A stretch of DNA of 64,000 nucleotides from Pontibacter sp. HSC-36F09 (GCF_024171605.1 NZ_JALKAA010000001.1:186001-250000); one strand, 5' to 3'; numbered from the stretch's first letter, positions 19,906 to 28,637 are shown. Notes: generated by a model not told the origin, from the sequence alone. Made by a program: numbers and translations.

Positions 19906-20508
19906 ATGGTTATAAAAGAAGCAAAATTCTTAATAAGTAATACTCGGGTCGACTTATGCCCCGAACCCAACAAACCGGAGTACGCCTTCATTGGCCGCTC
20001 CAATGTAGGCAAATCCTCACTCATCAACATGATCACCGAGCAAAAAGGCTTGGCGAAAACCTCTCAGTCTCCGGGCAAAACACAGCTCATCAACCATTTT
20101 CTGATTAACGACAAGTGGTACCTCGTCGACTTGCCGGGCTACGGCTACGCCAAGGTGAGCAGGGAGTCGCGGGAGCAGTGGCGCAAGATGATCAACTATT
20201 ACCTGCAGAAGCGCGAAAACCTGACCTGTGTGTTCGTTCTCATCGACTCAAGGCACGAGCCTATGAAGGTCGATCTCGACTTTATACACTATCTGGGCAA
20301 CCTTGGCGTTCCTTTTGTGATCGTGTTCACCAAAACCGACAAGCAGTCGGCCACCAAGACCGACTCAACCATAGCCGCCTACGCCCGTAAGATGCAGGAA
20401 ACCTGGGACGAACTTCCCCGCATGTTCAAAACTTCAGCTGTAGACAAAGCCGGGCGCGACGAGATCCTCAATTTTATAGACGAGGTGAACGCGCAGGTGC
20501 AGCCCTAA
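19906..20508 (+). CDS. engB: Ribosome biogenesis GTP-binding protein EngB/YsxC
   Basis: An essential small GTPase for 50S subunit maturation. The 200-residue protein has G1 [10 protein letters not shown], switch region SPGKTQ, G3 DLPGYGYA, G4 TKTD and G5 KTSAVDKAG, all typical of YihA/YsxC/EngB. Followed on the same strand by the TonB-C protein gene after 74 bp. Confidence 0.97.
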   Translation: MVIKEAKFLISNTRVDLCPEPNKPEYAFIGRSNVGKSSLINMITEQKGLAKTSQSPGKTQLINHFLINDKWYLVDLPGYGYAKVSRESREQWRKMINYYLQKRENLTCVFVLIDSRHEPMKVDLDFIHYLGNLGVPFVIVFTKTDKQSATKTDSTIAAYARKMQETWDELPRMFKTSAVDKAGRDEILNFIDEVNAQVQP

Positions 20509-20582
20509 CAGGCACGGGGTTTGCGGTTTAGGAAGAAGGTATACCAGGTGTACACCAACATAAACTTAAATTGTTTACCCTT

Positions 20583-20981
20583 ATGAAAAGTAAAATCTCA
20601 ATTTTGTTTCTTTTATTTGCCTTTGTGAGCTTTGCCGCCACTGCCCAGTCAGCTGATACGGCTAAGGAGAAAGTGGTATGGATGCCGTCTAAGTCTATAC
20701 CTGTGGCGGAGTACTACAAAGGTGGCCAGGAGGCTATGTACCAGTTCATCGACAAGCAGATTAAGTACCCGGCTATGGCCCGCAAAAACCGCGTGCAGGG
20801 CGAATGCATCATCAGCTTTACGCTGAATGAAGACGGCTCCACTTCGGGCTTCAAAGTACTGAAAAATGCAGGTGCAGGCACCGGTGAGGAGGCTATGCGC
20901 ATCGCCAAAATGCTAAAATTCAAAGCACCCGGCCCAGGCTTCGGCATGATGGCCAGCGTACCCATAATGTTTAAACTATAA
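20583..20981 (+). CDS. Secreted TonB C-terminal domain protein
   Basis: A 132-residue protein with a signal peptide (MKSKISILFLLFAFVSFAAT, cleavage after TAQ) followed directly by a TonB C-terminal domain: KYPAMARKNRVQGECIISFT, LNEDGSTSGFKVLKNAG, GEEAMRIAKMLKF. It lacks the inner-membrane anchor and Pro-rich spacer of true TonB, so it is a stand-alone periplasmic TonB-C domain of the kind common in Bacteroidota. It may bind receptor plugs or act with other TonB/ExbB parts (inference). The ATG at 20583 is preferred to the TTG at 20571. Confidence 0.8.
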   Translation: MKSKISILFLLFAFVSFAATAQSADTAKEKVVWMPSKSIPVAEYYKGGQEAMYQFIDKQIKYPAMARKNRVQGECIISFTLNEDGSTSGFKVLKNAGAGTGEEAMRIAKMLKFKAPGPGFGMMASVPIMFKL

Positions 20982-21002
20982 CCAAAGTTTTTATACCTGA
21001 TT

Positions 21003-21506
21003 ATGCCTATTGATTTAAGACAAGTTTCAGCCATTGCCGGCATGAGCGGACTTTACCGCATCGTAAAGCCTACACGCAACGGCGTAATTGTGGAGAGCCT
21101 TTCTGATACGCCTACCCGCATGGTAGCCCAGGCGCGCCACCGTATGTCGCTGCTGGACGAAATATCGATCTACACCAACGACGAGGAGGCAACCGTGCCG
21201 TTGGCCGATGTAATGGACCGCATCCACCAGAAATACAACGGTGAGCTGCCATTCGGCGAGAAGCCATCTGACGAGGAACTGAAAAGCTTTATGTCGGACG
21301 TACTGCCTGACTATGACGAAGACCGCGTGTATGTGTCTGACATGCGCAAACTGGCTACCTGGTACAGCATTGCGAGCAAGCACATAGGCTTTACAGCAGA
21401 CGAAGAAACTGCCCCGGAAGAGAAAGCAGAAGCTGCCTCAGAAAAGAAATCAGCGGAAGGGAAAGAAGAGAAGGCTGAATCAAAGGCAAAGAAGGCCAAG
21501 AAATAA
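21003..21506 (+). CDS. DUF5606 protein
   Basis: A 167-residue cytoplasmic protein. MPIDLRQVSAIAGMSGLYRI with VIVESLSD is the DUF5606 signature, and residues ~65-130 (LPLADVMDRIHQ ... YVSDMRKLATWYSI) are the helical region that usually follows. The C-terminal ~35 residues are an Ala/Glu/Lys-rich low-complexity tail. Function unknown; conserved across Bacteroidota, where it is usually near ribosome or translation genes. 21 bp after the TonB-C gene and ended by a terminator. Confidence 0.85.
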   Translation: MPIDLRQVSAIAGMSGLYRIVKPTRNGVIVESLSDTPTRMVAQARHRMSLLDEISIYTNDEEATVPLADVMDRIHQKYNGELPFGEKPSDEELKSFMSDVLPDYDEDRVYVSDMRKLATWYSIASKHIGFTADEETAPEEKAEAASEKKSAEGKEEKAESKAKKAKK

Positions 21507-21521
21507 GAACCTGCCCCATAT

Positions 21522-21553
21522 AAAAGCCCTCCGGACAGGAGGGCTTTTTTTTA
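21522..21553 (+). terminator. Intrinsic terminator
   Basis: A 10-bp stem (21523-21532 with 21538-21547) and T8 run after the DUF5606 gene. Confidence 0.85.
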
Positions 21554-21577
21554 TCGCTATACCTTACGCTTACAACC

Positions 21578-21886
21578 ATGATCTACTCCCCTGTCCTTCT
21601 TGAGAGCGCTGCGCGTCAGTTGCAGCGGGTCTTCGAATCAGAACACCAGCTGCCCTCCCAGAAAAGTGACCTGACAAGAGAGGTAGCCCGCATGGTGCTA
21701 TACCTGCTTCGCCATAGTCTGAACCAGCTGCTCAATATCCTGTACCGCATCGATGTGGAGGAGCACAAATTAAAACAGGCTATGCTCGCGGCCTCCGAAG
21801 AAGAGGTAGCCGACAACATAGCCCGTTTAATTGTGGAGCGTGAGCTGCTCAAAGCGCAGATCCGCTTCCGGTATAGTCAGAATTAG
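21578..21886 (+). CDS. Conserved hypothetical helical protein
   Basis: A 102-residue all-helical protein ([40 protein letters not shown]) ending in a long helix. No signal peptide, Cys or recognisable motif. Probably a lineage-specific protein of unknown role. It overlaps the convergent fbp stop by 4 bp. Confidence 0.6.
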   Translation: MIYSPVLLESAARQLQRVFESEHQLPSQKSDLTREVARMVLYLLRHSLNQLLNILYRIDVEEHKLKQAMLAASEEEVADNIARLIVERELLKAQIRFRYSQN

Positions 21887-22908
21887 TTTGCTACAACTGC
21901 TTCTGTTTTTTCCACTTCTGCTTTTATAAACTCCTCCACTTTGTTCACCATCTCCGAAGATCCGATGATGAGCGGAGAGCGCTGGTGCAGTTCTGTTGGC
22001 TCTACTTCCATGATGCGGCCTTTGCCAGTAGAAGCCTTGCCTCCTGCCTGCTCGACAATAAAGGCCAGGGCATTGCACTCGTACAACAAACGCAGCTTGC
22101 CGTTAGGCGCCTTGGCCGTGGCCGGGTAGATGTACACGCCACCCTTGATCAGATTACGATGGAAGTCAGACACCAGTGAGCCGATGTAACGACCAGAGTA
22201 GCCGTTCTCTTTGCAGTAGCTCAGGTAGTTCTTGATGCCTTCCGGGAAGCTGTTGTAGCCGCCTTCGTTGCAAGAATAGATCGTACCAGTCTCTGGTGTG
22301 CGCATGTTTGGGTGAGAAAGGAAAAACTCGCCCAGCGATGGCTCATAGGTAAAGCCGTTTACGCTATGTCCCGTGGTATATACCAGCATAGTTGACGAGC
22401 CATAAACCACATAGCCGGCCGCGATCTGGGCCGTACCGTTCTGCATGCAGTCTTCCATGGTGCCTTCTTTACCTGCTTCAGAAACGCGGCGGTAGATCGA
22501 GAAGATGGTGCCGATCGACACGTTCACGTCGATGTTAGATGAGCCGTCGAGCGGGTCGATGGCCACAATGTACTTGCCTTTGAGGTTGCCTGTCTGAATG
22601 ATGTCGTCTTCTTCCTCTGAGATGATGGCACACACCTCGCCGCCATTACGAAGGGCGCGTATGAAGCGGATGTTGGCGATCACGTCGAGTTTCTGTTGTT
22701 CTTCTCCCTGCACATTCTGCTGACCGTAGGCTCCGGTCACGTCAATCAGGCCGGCACGGTTAATTTCGCGGTTCACGATCTTGGCTGCCAGGGCAATGTC
22801 GCGCAGCAACTGCGATAGTTCTCCGGTCGCAAAAGGGAAGTCCTCCTGCTTTCTCATGATAAACCTGTCTAGTGTGGTACCGACAGGAAGCGCTAGTTTG
22901 TCATTCAT
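21883..22908 (-). CDS. fbp: Class 1 fructose-1,6-bisphosphatase
   Basis: Hydrolyses fructose-1,6-bisphosphate to fructose-6-phosphate in gluconeogenesis. The 341-residue protein is of normal class 1 length, with EEEDD at the metal site, [10 protein letters not shown], the [10 protein letters not shown] strand, the substrate region [15 protein letters not shown] with GGVYIYPA, and [13 protein letters not shown]. Single gene with its own -7 element. Confidence 0.97.
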   Translation of the reverse strand: MNDKLALPVGTTLDRFIMRKQEDFPFATGELSQLLRDIALAAKIVNREINRAGLIDVTGAYGQQNVQGEEQQKLDVIANIRFIRALRNGGEVCAIISEEEDDIIQTGNLKGKYIVAIDPLDGSSNIDVNVSIGTIFSIYRRVSEAGKEGTMEDCMQNGTAQIAAGYVVYGSSTMLVYTTGHSVNGFTYEPSLGEFFLSHPNMRTPETGTIYSCNEGGYNSFPEGIKNYLSYCKENGYSGRYIGSLVSDFHRNLIKGGVYIYPATAKAPNGKLRLLYECNALAFIVEQAGGKASTGKGRIMEVEPTELHQRSPLIIGSSEMVNKVEEFIKAEVEKTEAVVAN

Positions 22909-22934
22909 TATGGTGAAATTTAAATATATAGCTA

Positions 22935-22942
22935 CAAAAATA
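22935..22942 (-). promoter_or_regulatory. -7 element (TATTTTTG) for fbp
   Basis: A perfect TAnnTTTG match on the minus strand 26 bases ahead of the fbp start. Confidence 0.45.
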
Positions 22943-23000
22943 TGACATTTTGAAACATAACCGAAGGATACTTACATTTACGCAGTAATAGTCTCAATTG

Positions 23001-24266
23001 ATGAAAGTATTTAAGTTTGGCGGCGCCTCGGTAAAAGACGCCAGTGCATTGCAAAATCTGGCTCAGATCGTGTCCGCACAAGGCGGCGAAAAGGAACTGC
23101 TACTGGTAGTGTCTGCCATGGGCAAAACGACTAATGCCCTGGAACAGGTATACGACCTGGCCGCTGCGGGTCATGATTTCAGTGACGCCCTGCATCAGAG
23201 CCGTCAGTATCATTTAGCTATTGTTCATGAGCTTTTCCCGAACAGGGAACACCCTGTATACGAACGACTCGAACATCTGTTCGCTCAATTGCAGCAAGTA
23301 TTACAAGGGATTATAAGCCAACTAGTTGCCAATTACGACAAAGACTATGACCAAGTCGTGAGTTTTGGGGAGCTACTATCTTCTGTTATCGTTCATTATT
23401 TTTTGCAGGAACAAGGTATAGCCAACGCCTGGGTGGACAGCCGAAAATATATTCAGACGGATAGTAGCTGGCGCGAAGCCCGCGTAGACTGGGCCTGGAC
23501 CGAACGGGTGATCAAACGCGATCTGCCTGCCGTACTTTCACAGCAGCTTATCGTGACGCAAGGCTTTTTGGGCGGCACCAATAATGGCCTCACCACCACA
23601 CTTGGCCGCGAGGGCTCTGACTTCAGCGCCGCCATTTTTGCTTACTGCCTCGATGCCGAAGGGCTTTATATCTGGAAGGACGTGGCCGGCCTGCTCAACG
23701 CCGACCCGAAACGCTTTGCCCATACCGTGCGCTACCGCGAGCTCGACTACCAGGAAACAGTGGAAATGGCTTATTATGGCGCCTCGGTCATTCACCCCAA
23801 AACGATCAAGCCGCTGGCTAACAAGTCGATACCGTTGTATGTAAAATCCTTCCTGGACCCAACGGCTGAAGGTACCAAAATCTGCGATTGTCGCTTTGAA
23901 AAGCTGGCTCCGGCGTTTATAGTGAAGGATAACCAGTGTCTGGTGTCGTTCAGTGCGAAGGATTTTACCTTTATCAGCGAAAAGAACCTCGGAACCATTT
24001 TCAATGCTTTGTCGGAATTGCGGCTCAAGATCAACCTAATGCAGAACTCGGCCATCTCTTTTTCGATCTGTACTGATTATAATGAAGAACGCCTCCACAA
24101 GTTGCTTGATACCTTAACAGACCAGTTCACGATTCACTACAACACCAGGCTGCAACTTTTTACCATCAAAAATTACGACAACGAGAGTATACAGGAGATC
24201 ACGAAAGGCAAAGAAATACTGATGGAACAGCGGACCAGAACGACGTTTCAGGTGGTATGCCGATAA
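23001..24266 (+). CDS. lysC: Aspartate kinase
   Basis: Phosphorylates aspartate as the first step towards Lys, Thr and Met. The 421-residue protein has KFGGASVKD at the N-terminus, VVSAMGKTTN, GEL in the VVSFGELLSS helix, GREGSDFSAA (usual GRGGSD), a DPKR motif in NADPKRFAHTVRY, and a C-terminal ACT-type regulatory region (~300-421; ISEKNLGTIFNALSELRLKI, LMQNSAIS). It is monofunctional, with no homoserine dehydrogenase domain. The ATG at 23001 is preferred to the TTG at 22998. Divergent from fbp. Confidence 0.93.
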   Translation: MKVFKFGGASVKDASALQNLAQIVSAQGGEKELLLVVSAMGKTTNALEQVYDLAAAGHDFSDALHQSRQYHLAIVHELFPNREHPVYERLEHLFAQLQQVLQGIISQLVANYDKDYDQVVSFGELLSSVIVHYFLQEQGIANAWVDSRKYIQTDSSWREARVDWAWTERVIKRDLPAVLSQQLIVTQGFLGGTNNGLTTTLGREGSDFSAAIFAYCLDAEGLYIWKDVAGLLNADPKRFAHTVRYRELDYQETVEMAYYGASVIHPKTIKPLANKSIPLYVKSFLDPTAEGTKICDCRFEKLAPAFIVKDNQCLVSFSAKDFTFISEKNLGTIFNALSELRLKINLMQNSAISFSICTDYNEERLHKLLDTLTDQFTIHYNTRLQLFTIKNYDNESIQEITKGKEILMEQRTRTTFQVVCR

Positions 24267-24658
24267 ATTACTGCCTGCAGGAAACTACCCTCACTCGCCG
24301 AAATTGCGCGTAATCTCCTGTCGCCTGTGTTTGAAGCACTATACGCAGCAACCGTATTCCGCCTGAAAGCTCAAAAATACAACTGAGATGAAACTCCTGA
24401 TTTATGTCCAGGTATAGCCAGGTATAAAGTTGAGTCTGTTGCGCAACAGGTTTGTAATGCCCGACTTTGGCGCTATACCTATACCTATACCTATACCTGT
24501 CAGGCGCTCTGCTCCTGTATATTCGCAAACCCGACCCTATACCTTAGCACCAAGTTAATTCTTATTTCGGCTTAGACTGGCTGCGCCATATATCACGAAA
24601 CTGCCTTTCCCCTATTCCCTAAAAGCCGTAACTTAGTCCGAACAAAAAAGACTAAACT
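24267..24658. other. 392-bp intergenic region rich in the GGTATA/TATACC motif
   Basis: Between lysC and the enoyl-CoA hydratase gene. No coding frame or RNA is recognised. It contains CAGGTATAGC at 24409-24418 followed by a second AGGTATA, a (CTATAC)4 array at 24473-24496, and a further CTATACCT near 24537. The hydratase promoter should lie near the right end. Confidence 0.5.
24473..24499. repeat. Tandem hexanucleotide array (CTATAC)4
   Basis: Four exact CTATAC units followed by CTG, i.e. four overlapping copies of the dispersed TATACCT motif in a row. The only array of this length seen in the window; a two-unit version (GGTATAGGTATAGC) is at about 33560 inside waaA. Confidence 0.9.
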
Positions 24659-25432
24659 ATGGAATTTATACTTGTAACACCACAGGCCCGTCCGCACGTG
24701 GCCCTGATCCAACTCAACCGACCAAAAGAACTCAACGCCCTGAACCTGCAGCTGATGGGCGAGATGCGCGATGCCCTGAAGGAACTTGATGAGAACGATG
24801 AGGTGCGCGCCATCATCATCACCGGCAACGAACGCGCTTTCGCTGCCGGTGCCGACATCAAGCAAATGGCTGGCAAAACGGCCATCGACATGCTCAACAT
24901 CGACCAGTTCTCCACCTGGGATCAGATCCGCAAAACAAAGAAACCTATTATCGCGGCCGTATCAGGTTTTGCGCTGGGCGGTGGTTGCGAACTGGCCATG
25001 ACCTGCGATATGATTGTGGCTTCGGAGACAGCTCAGTTTGGTCAGCCAGAAATAAAAATAGGTGTGATGCCGGGCGCGGGCGGTACGCAGCGCCTCACCA
25101 AAGCCATCGGCAAAGCAAAAGCCATGGAAATGGTGCTCACCGGGAAATTCATTTCTGCCGACGAAGCCGAGAAACACGGCCTGATCAACCGCGTGGTGCC
25201 AGTGGAGCTATACCTGGAAGAAGCCTTTAAACTGGCAGGAGAAGTTGCCCAGATGTCGCCGGTGGCAGCCAAACTTGCTAAGGAATCTGTAAACCGCTCT
25301 TTTGAAACCAATCTCGACGAAGGCCTGCACTTTGAGCGCAAAAACTTCTACCTCTGCTTCGCCTCCGAAGACCAGACCGAAGGCATGAATGCCTTTGTGG
25401 AGAAACGCAAGCCGGAGTTTAAGGGAAGGTAA
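24659..25432 (+). CDS. Enoyl-CoA hydratase/isomerase family protein
   Basis: A 257-residue crotonase-fold enzyme. Both catalytic glutamates of true enoyl-CoA hydratases are present (GGGCELAMTCD and PEIKIGVMPGAGGTQRL), with oxyanion-hole segments AAGADIKQM and SGFALGGGCE. It most likely hydrates 2-enoyl-CoA in fatty-acid beta-oxidation. A lone gene, so the exact chain-length or pathway role is open. Confidence 0.92.
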   Translation: MEFILVTPQARPHVALIQLNRPKELNALNLQLMGEMRDALKELDENDEVRAIIITGNERAFAAGADIKQMAGKTAIDMLNIDQFSTWDQIRKTKKPIIAAVSGFALGGGCELAMTCDMIVASETAQFGQPEIKIGVMPGAGGTQRLTKAIGKAKAMEMVLTGKFISADEAEKHGLINRVVPVELYLEEAFKLAGEVAQMSPVAAKLAKESVNRSFETNLDEGLHFERKNFYLCFASEDQTEGMNAFVEKRKPEFKGR

Positions 25433-25492
25433 TCCGAGTTCTGAGTCTCGAGTTCTGAGTTTAAAAGCAAAGGTGTAAGAGCAGCTGCTTTA

Positions 25493-25567
25493 CTGTCATT
25501 TCGAACGGAGGGAGAAATCTGAATTGGTGATCAAAACCCAGATTTCTCCCTGAGGTCGAAATGACAG
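25493..25567. repeat. Imperfect inverted repeat (CTGTCATTTCGA family)
   Basis: The left arm CTGTCATTTCGA plus AGGGAGAAATCTG pairs with CAGATTTCTCCCT plus TCGAAATGACAG, giving a long hairpin of about 29 bp per arm with a 20-nt loop. Dispersed repeats of this sequence type are common in Bacteroidota. Only one copy is in this window. Flanking decayed direct repeats (GTTCTGAGT) lie at 25437-25460. Confidence 0.75.
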
Positions 25568-25664
25568 GTATGATTGAGTTCTTAACTCAGAACTTTTACC
25601 ATTGAAGTTCCCCCATTCACTAACAACTTTTGACGCTTCACTTTTAACTTTTAATAATAAGGCT

Positions 25665-25672
25665 TACCTTTA
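25665..25672 (+). promoter_or_regulatory. Near-consensus -7 element (TACCTTTA) for the perR operon
   Basis: One mismatch from TAnnTTTG. It places a transcription start near 25679, so the operator just downstream would overlap the initially transcribed region. Confidence 0.4.
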
Positions 25673-25688
25673 CGGAACTATTCCTAGT

Positions 25689-25703
25689 TAAGAATCATTC
25701 TTA
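25689..25703. promoter_or_regulatory. Fur/PerR-type operator, perfect 7-1-7 inverted repeat
   Basis: TAAGAATCATTCTTA is a perfect 7-1-7 palindrome with the spacing of PerR/Fur boxes. It ends 7 bases before the ATG of the Fur-family gene, so the repressor probably controls itself and the peroxiredoxin gene behind it. Confidence 0.75.
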
Positions 25704-25710
25704 TCTCAGT

Positions 25711-26175
25711 ATGCAACACCTGACCCGAGACGAAATACGACAAAGCCTGACTGAATGTGGCCTGAAGGCGACACAGCAGCGCATTGTGGTGCTCGAAGCG
25801 GTAACAGAACTGCATGGGTCGCACCCAACCGCGGAGGATGTTTTCCAGCGGTTGCGGCCTGCTAACCCGACGATTTCGCTCGGTACAGTCTACAAAACGC
25901 TGGATACTTTTACCGAGACAGGTATGCTGCGGCGCGTGGTTTCAGAAGGTGGCAGCAAGCGCTACGATTCGAATACGATGACGCACAGCCACATCTACTG
26001 CAGCAAGACCAAGGAAATTGTTGATTTTGAGGATAAAGAACTGGAGCAGCTGCTGATCAGGTTTTTCAGTGAGCGCCAGGTGGAGAACTTCGAAATCAAG
26101 GGCTTTTCTATTCAGCTGACAGGCTGTAAGGTAGAGCCAGACAAAAAGATAAACATTACAAAAGTTTCTAAATAG
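25711..26175 (+). CDS. Fur-family transcriptional repressor (PerR-like)
   Basis: A 154-residue protein. Residues 1-85 are a winged helix (KATQQRIVVLEAV, HPTAEDVFQRL, ISLGTVYKTLDTFTETGMLRR). The C-terminal dimerisation and metal domain has HSHIYCSKTKEIVDFED and QLTGCKVEP. The usual two CxxC structural-zinc pairs are reduced to single Cys residues, so structural zinc is doubtful. The gene directly downstream encodes a peroxiredoxin and a perfect 7-1-7 box precedes the ATG, so peroxide sensing (PerR) is more likely than iron regulation. Confidence 0.88.
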   Translation: MQHLTRDEIRQSLTECGLKATQQRIVVLEAVTELHGSHPTAEDVFQRLRPANPTISLGTVYKTLDTFTETGMLRRVVSEGGSKRYDSNTMTHSHIYCSKTKEIVDFEDKELEQLLIRFFSERQVENFEIKGFSIQLTGCKVEPDKKINITKVSK

Positions 26176-26207
26176 ATTATTTCAAAACCCAATAAAAACA
26201 AAATAAA

Positions 26208-26837
26208 ATGGCAGTATTAGTAGGTAAAAAAGCACCTTCTTTCAAGGCAACAGCAGTAGTAAACGGCGAGTTCGTAGAAGACTTCTCTCTTGACCAGTAC
26301 ATCGGCAAGAAGCACGTGGTATTCTATTTTTACCCAATGGACTTCACTTTCGTTTGCCCGACTGAGATCATCGCATTCCAGGACAGAATGGAAGAGTTCG
26401 ATCGTAAGAATGTTGCCGTAGTTGGTTGCTCTACCGACACGCATTTTTCTCACTTCGCATGGTTGAACACTCCACGTAACCAAGGCGGTATCGAAGGAGT
26501 TGAGTATCCGCTTGTTGCTGATGCAGCTAAGACGATCGCTCAGAACTTCGACGTACTTGCTGGTCATTACGACTACAACGAAGAAGGCGAAGCGATCTTT
26601 GTAGGTGAGCCGGTTGCTTACCGCGGTCTGTTCCTGATCGACAAAGAAGGTGTTGTTCGTCACCAGGTTGTGAACGACCTTCCGCTTGGCCGTTCTATCG
26701 ACGAGGCCCTGCGTATGGTAGACGCCCTGCAGTATTTCGAGCAGAAAGGCGAAGTTTGCCCAGCCAACTGGTCTGAAGGCAAAGAAGCCATGAGCGCTAC
26801 AAAAGAAGGTGTATCTAACTACCTTGCAAAGCACTAA
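26208..26837 (+). CDS. 2-Cys peroxiredoxin (AhpC/Prx1 type)
   Basis: Reduces H2O2 and organic peroxides. The 209-residue protein has the peroxidatic Cys50 in DFTFVCPTE, the YPMDFTF and PLVADA features, GLFLIDKEGVVRH, and the resolving Cys near residue 184 in GEVCPANW with a YF-containing tail (typical 2-Cys). Codon use is strongly biased and free of the dispersed AGGTATAG motif, suggesting high expression. 32 bp after the PerR-like gene, as an operon. Confidence 0.97.
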   Translation: MAVLVGKKAPSFKATAVVNGEFVEDFSLDQYIGKKHVVFYFYPMDFTFVCPTEIIAFQDRMEEFDRKNVAVVGCSTDTHFSHFAWLNTPRNQGGIEGVEYPLVADAAKTIAQNFDVLAGHYDYNEEGEAIFVGEPVAYRGLFLIDKEGVVRHQVVNDLPLGRSIDEALRMVDALQYFEQKGEVCPANWSEGKEAMSATKEGVSNYLAKH

Positions 26838-26856
26838 GCTTTAAGAACTTATTGAT

Positions 26857-26897
26857 AAAACAAGAAGCCCCGGCAATTTGCCGGGGCTTCTTGTTTT
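26857..26897. terminator. Strong bidirectional terminator
   Basis: A perfect 19-bp stem (26857-26875 with 26879-26897), 3-nt loop, A4/T4 ends. It serves the peroxiredoxin and the convergent DsbA-like gene. Confidence 0.9.
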
Positions 26898-26912
26898 ATA
26901 CTGGCTATCAGC

Positions 26913-27824
26913 CTAGAATCTTTTCCAAAGCGGGCCGTTCTTGGAAGCATACTTTCCGATCTTGCCCTGTTCTTGCAGTTCCTGCAGGTGCGCTTCGGCC
27001 TCGCTGGTTTTCATACCTGAAAGTACCGCAAACTCTTTGGTGGTAAGCGTGCTATACTTGCCGAAAAGCGAGGTATAGCTTGTATCATACTGCTGCTTGC
27101 TGGCCTCCGGATGCAGCTGAAGAAGTGCCTGCTCGTACTGTGCGTAAGGACGGGAGCCATATACCAGAATGCGGTTATCGTTTCCGTCAGTTACAAAGAT
27201 GGTTGGGAAGCCACGCACACCCAGCTGACGCGCCAGCACCAGATCCTGCTGGAAAAGTTCAACTGCTCTGCCTTCGAAGTCGGCCTTGAGTTGCGCCACG
27301 TCCAGACCGGTTTGCTCGGCGGCCAGCGCCAGATTTTCCCAGCGGGCAATGCTTTTCTTCTCCAAAAAGATCATCTCCTTTATTCTTCTCAGGAACGCCC
27401 CGGCTTTGTCCTCGCCCTGCAACTGGGCCGCCTTAAAGGCAATGGATGGCGGATATGAGGATGGCAGCGGGTCTTCCAGCCACAGGTCGCCGTCTATCGG
27501 CATCTCGTAGTGGGCATCGGCTTCTTCCCAGTGCTGGGCCACGCTGGCAGGTCCGTTCACGTCGCGGCCGCCATAGACTTCCCAGCTCGGCAGCAGCCCG
27601 CCCATGCGGTACTCCACCTCAAAGTATGGGCCGTACTCCAGCGCCAGTTTCTTCAGTTGCGGATCGATGCCCCAGCACGAGGAGCAGATCGGGTCAGTAA
27701 AGTAGAGCAGCTTGATTGGTTTTTGGGCTGCAGCAATGTTGGTATCTTCTGTAGAGGACTGAGTTCCCGGAACTTCACATATCCCGGTCTCAATATCGCA
27801 ATGCATCGTTGGTTTCGTCTCCAT
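26913..27824 (-). CDS. DsbA-family (FrnE/SpxH-like) thioredoxin-fold protein with C-terminal winged helix
   Basis: A 303-residue cytoplasmic protein without signal peptide. The thioredoxin-fold part begins KLLYFTDPICSSCWG with active-site C47-S-S-C50, contains the DsbA helical insertion, and has the cis-Pro loop VRGFPTIFV. The last ~45 residues (LTTKEFAVLSGMKTSEAEAH ... GPLWKRF) look like a small winged-helix module, a layout seen in Bacteroidota members of the DsbA/ClpXP-adapter-like group. An extra Cys pair (C9, C16) lies near the N-terminus. Divergent from an HxlR regulator gene, suggesting redox control (inference). Confidence 0.85.
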   Translation of the reverse strand: METKPTMHCDIETGICEVPGTQSSTEDTNIAAAQKPIKLLYFTDPICSSCWGIDPQLKKLALEYGPYFEVEYRMGGLLPSWEVYGGRDVNGPASVAQHWEEADAHYEMPIDGDLWLEDPLPSSYPPSIAFKAAQLQGEDKAGAFLRRIKEMIFLEKKSIARWENLALAAEQTGLDVAQLKADFEGRAVELFQQDLVLARQLGVRGFPTIFVTDGNDNRILVYGSRPYAQYEQALLQLHPEASKQQYDTSYTSLFGKYSTLTTKEFAVLSGMKTSEAEAHLQELQEQGKIGKYASKNGPLWKRF

Positions 27825-27947
27825 AATATTCTATCTTGTGTTAAACTTTATAAAAATCAGCCTGTTAGCCCGTAGCCAGCAGGCTTTGCTGAATTACTTT
27901 TACAAAGGTCGGACTAACCTTCAAGAGAGTCAATTAGTCAAAAAAAC

Positions 27948-28262
27948 ATGACTACCAACAATTTACCACAAGAGGAAGCGAGTTGCCCTGCCGAAGGTAT
28001 ACTGAAGCAGTTATCCGGCAAATGGAAGCCGCAGATCTTCAAACTGGCCCTGGATGGACCGGTGCGTTTTAACAGTTTGCTGCGACAATTACCGGGCTCT
28101 AACAAGCAATCGGTGGCGACGGCGCTAAAAGAGATGGAGGAAGCGGATATACTGGTGAAAACTGTGATACAGGAGAAGCCCCTGCACATTGAGTATACCT
28201 TGTCGGAGAAAGGACAGGCGATGGTGTCAGTGTTTAGAGGTTTGGAAAGTTTCTTAACCTAA
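27948..28262 (+). CDS. HxlR-family transcriptional regulator
   Basis: A 104-residue winged-helix protein: CPAEGILKQLSGKWKPQIFK, RFNSLLRQLPGSNKQSVATA, IEYTLSEKGQAM. The single N-terminal Cys13 occupies the position used by redox-sensing members such as HypR and YodB. It is transcribed away from the DsbA-like gene across a 123-bp gap containing GGTCGGACTAACCTT and GTCAATTAGTC, possible operator material but not a clean repeat. Confidence 0.88.
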   Translation: MTTNNLPQEEASCPAEGILKQLSGKWKPQIFKLALDGPVRFNSLLRQLPGSNKQSVATALKEMEEADILVKTVIQEKPLHIEYTLSEKGQAMVSVFRGLESFLT

Positions 28263-28265
28263 GAG

Positions 28266-28637
28266 TTAGGCCAATTTTACCAGCCACATGCCGGCGAAGG
28301 TAGCCAGCAGCCCTAGCAACACACTGGCCAGAATGTAAAGGATAGCCTGCCCAGTTTGTCCGTTTTGCAGCAGCGTGATAGATTCAAGGGAGAAGGCTGA
28401 GAAGGTGGTGAAACCGCCCAGTATACCCGTAGCCAGAAACAGGCGCCATTCATCCGGCAAATTGCCTTTGGCAGCAAAGCCGAACACCAGTCCGATCAGA
28501 AAACACCCAACTATGTTTACGACCATCGTGCCTACCGGAAATTGGGTCAGGTTCTTTGTTTGTATAAGCTGCGACAGCAGGTAACGCCCGACACCTCCTA
28601 TAAAACTGCCTGCCCCAATTGCCAATAGTATTTTCAT
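28266..28637 (-). CDS. crcB: Fluoride channel Fluc/CrcB
   Basis: Exports fluoride as a dual-topology dimer in the inner membrane. The 123-residue protein has four TM helices and the family signature GGFTTFSAFSLES, plus GGVGRYLLSQL near the N-terminus and GCFLIGLVFGF in TM2. A single copy is seen, so a homodimer. I see no fluoride riboswitch upstream. Convergent with the HxlR gene and 18 bp after the PhnB-like gene on the same strand. Confidence 0.95.
   Translation of the reverse strand: MKILLAIGAGSFIGGVGRYLLSQLIQTKNLTQFPVGTMVVNIVGCFLIGLVFGFAAKGNLPDEWRLFLATGILGGFTTFSAFSLESITLLQNGQTGQAILYILASVLLGLLATFAGMWLVKLA

Noticed and set aside
24473..24499. CRISPR-like array
   Set aside because: The units are contiguous hexamers without spacers, so it is a microsatellite, not CRISPR.
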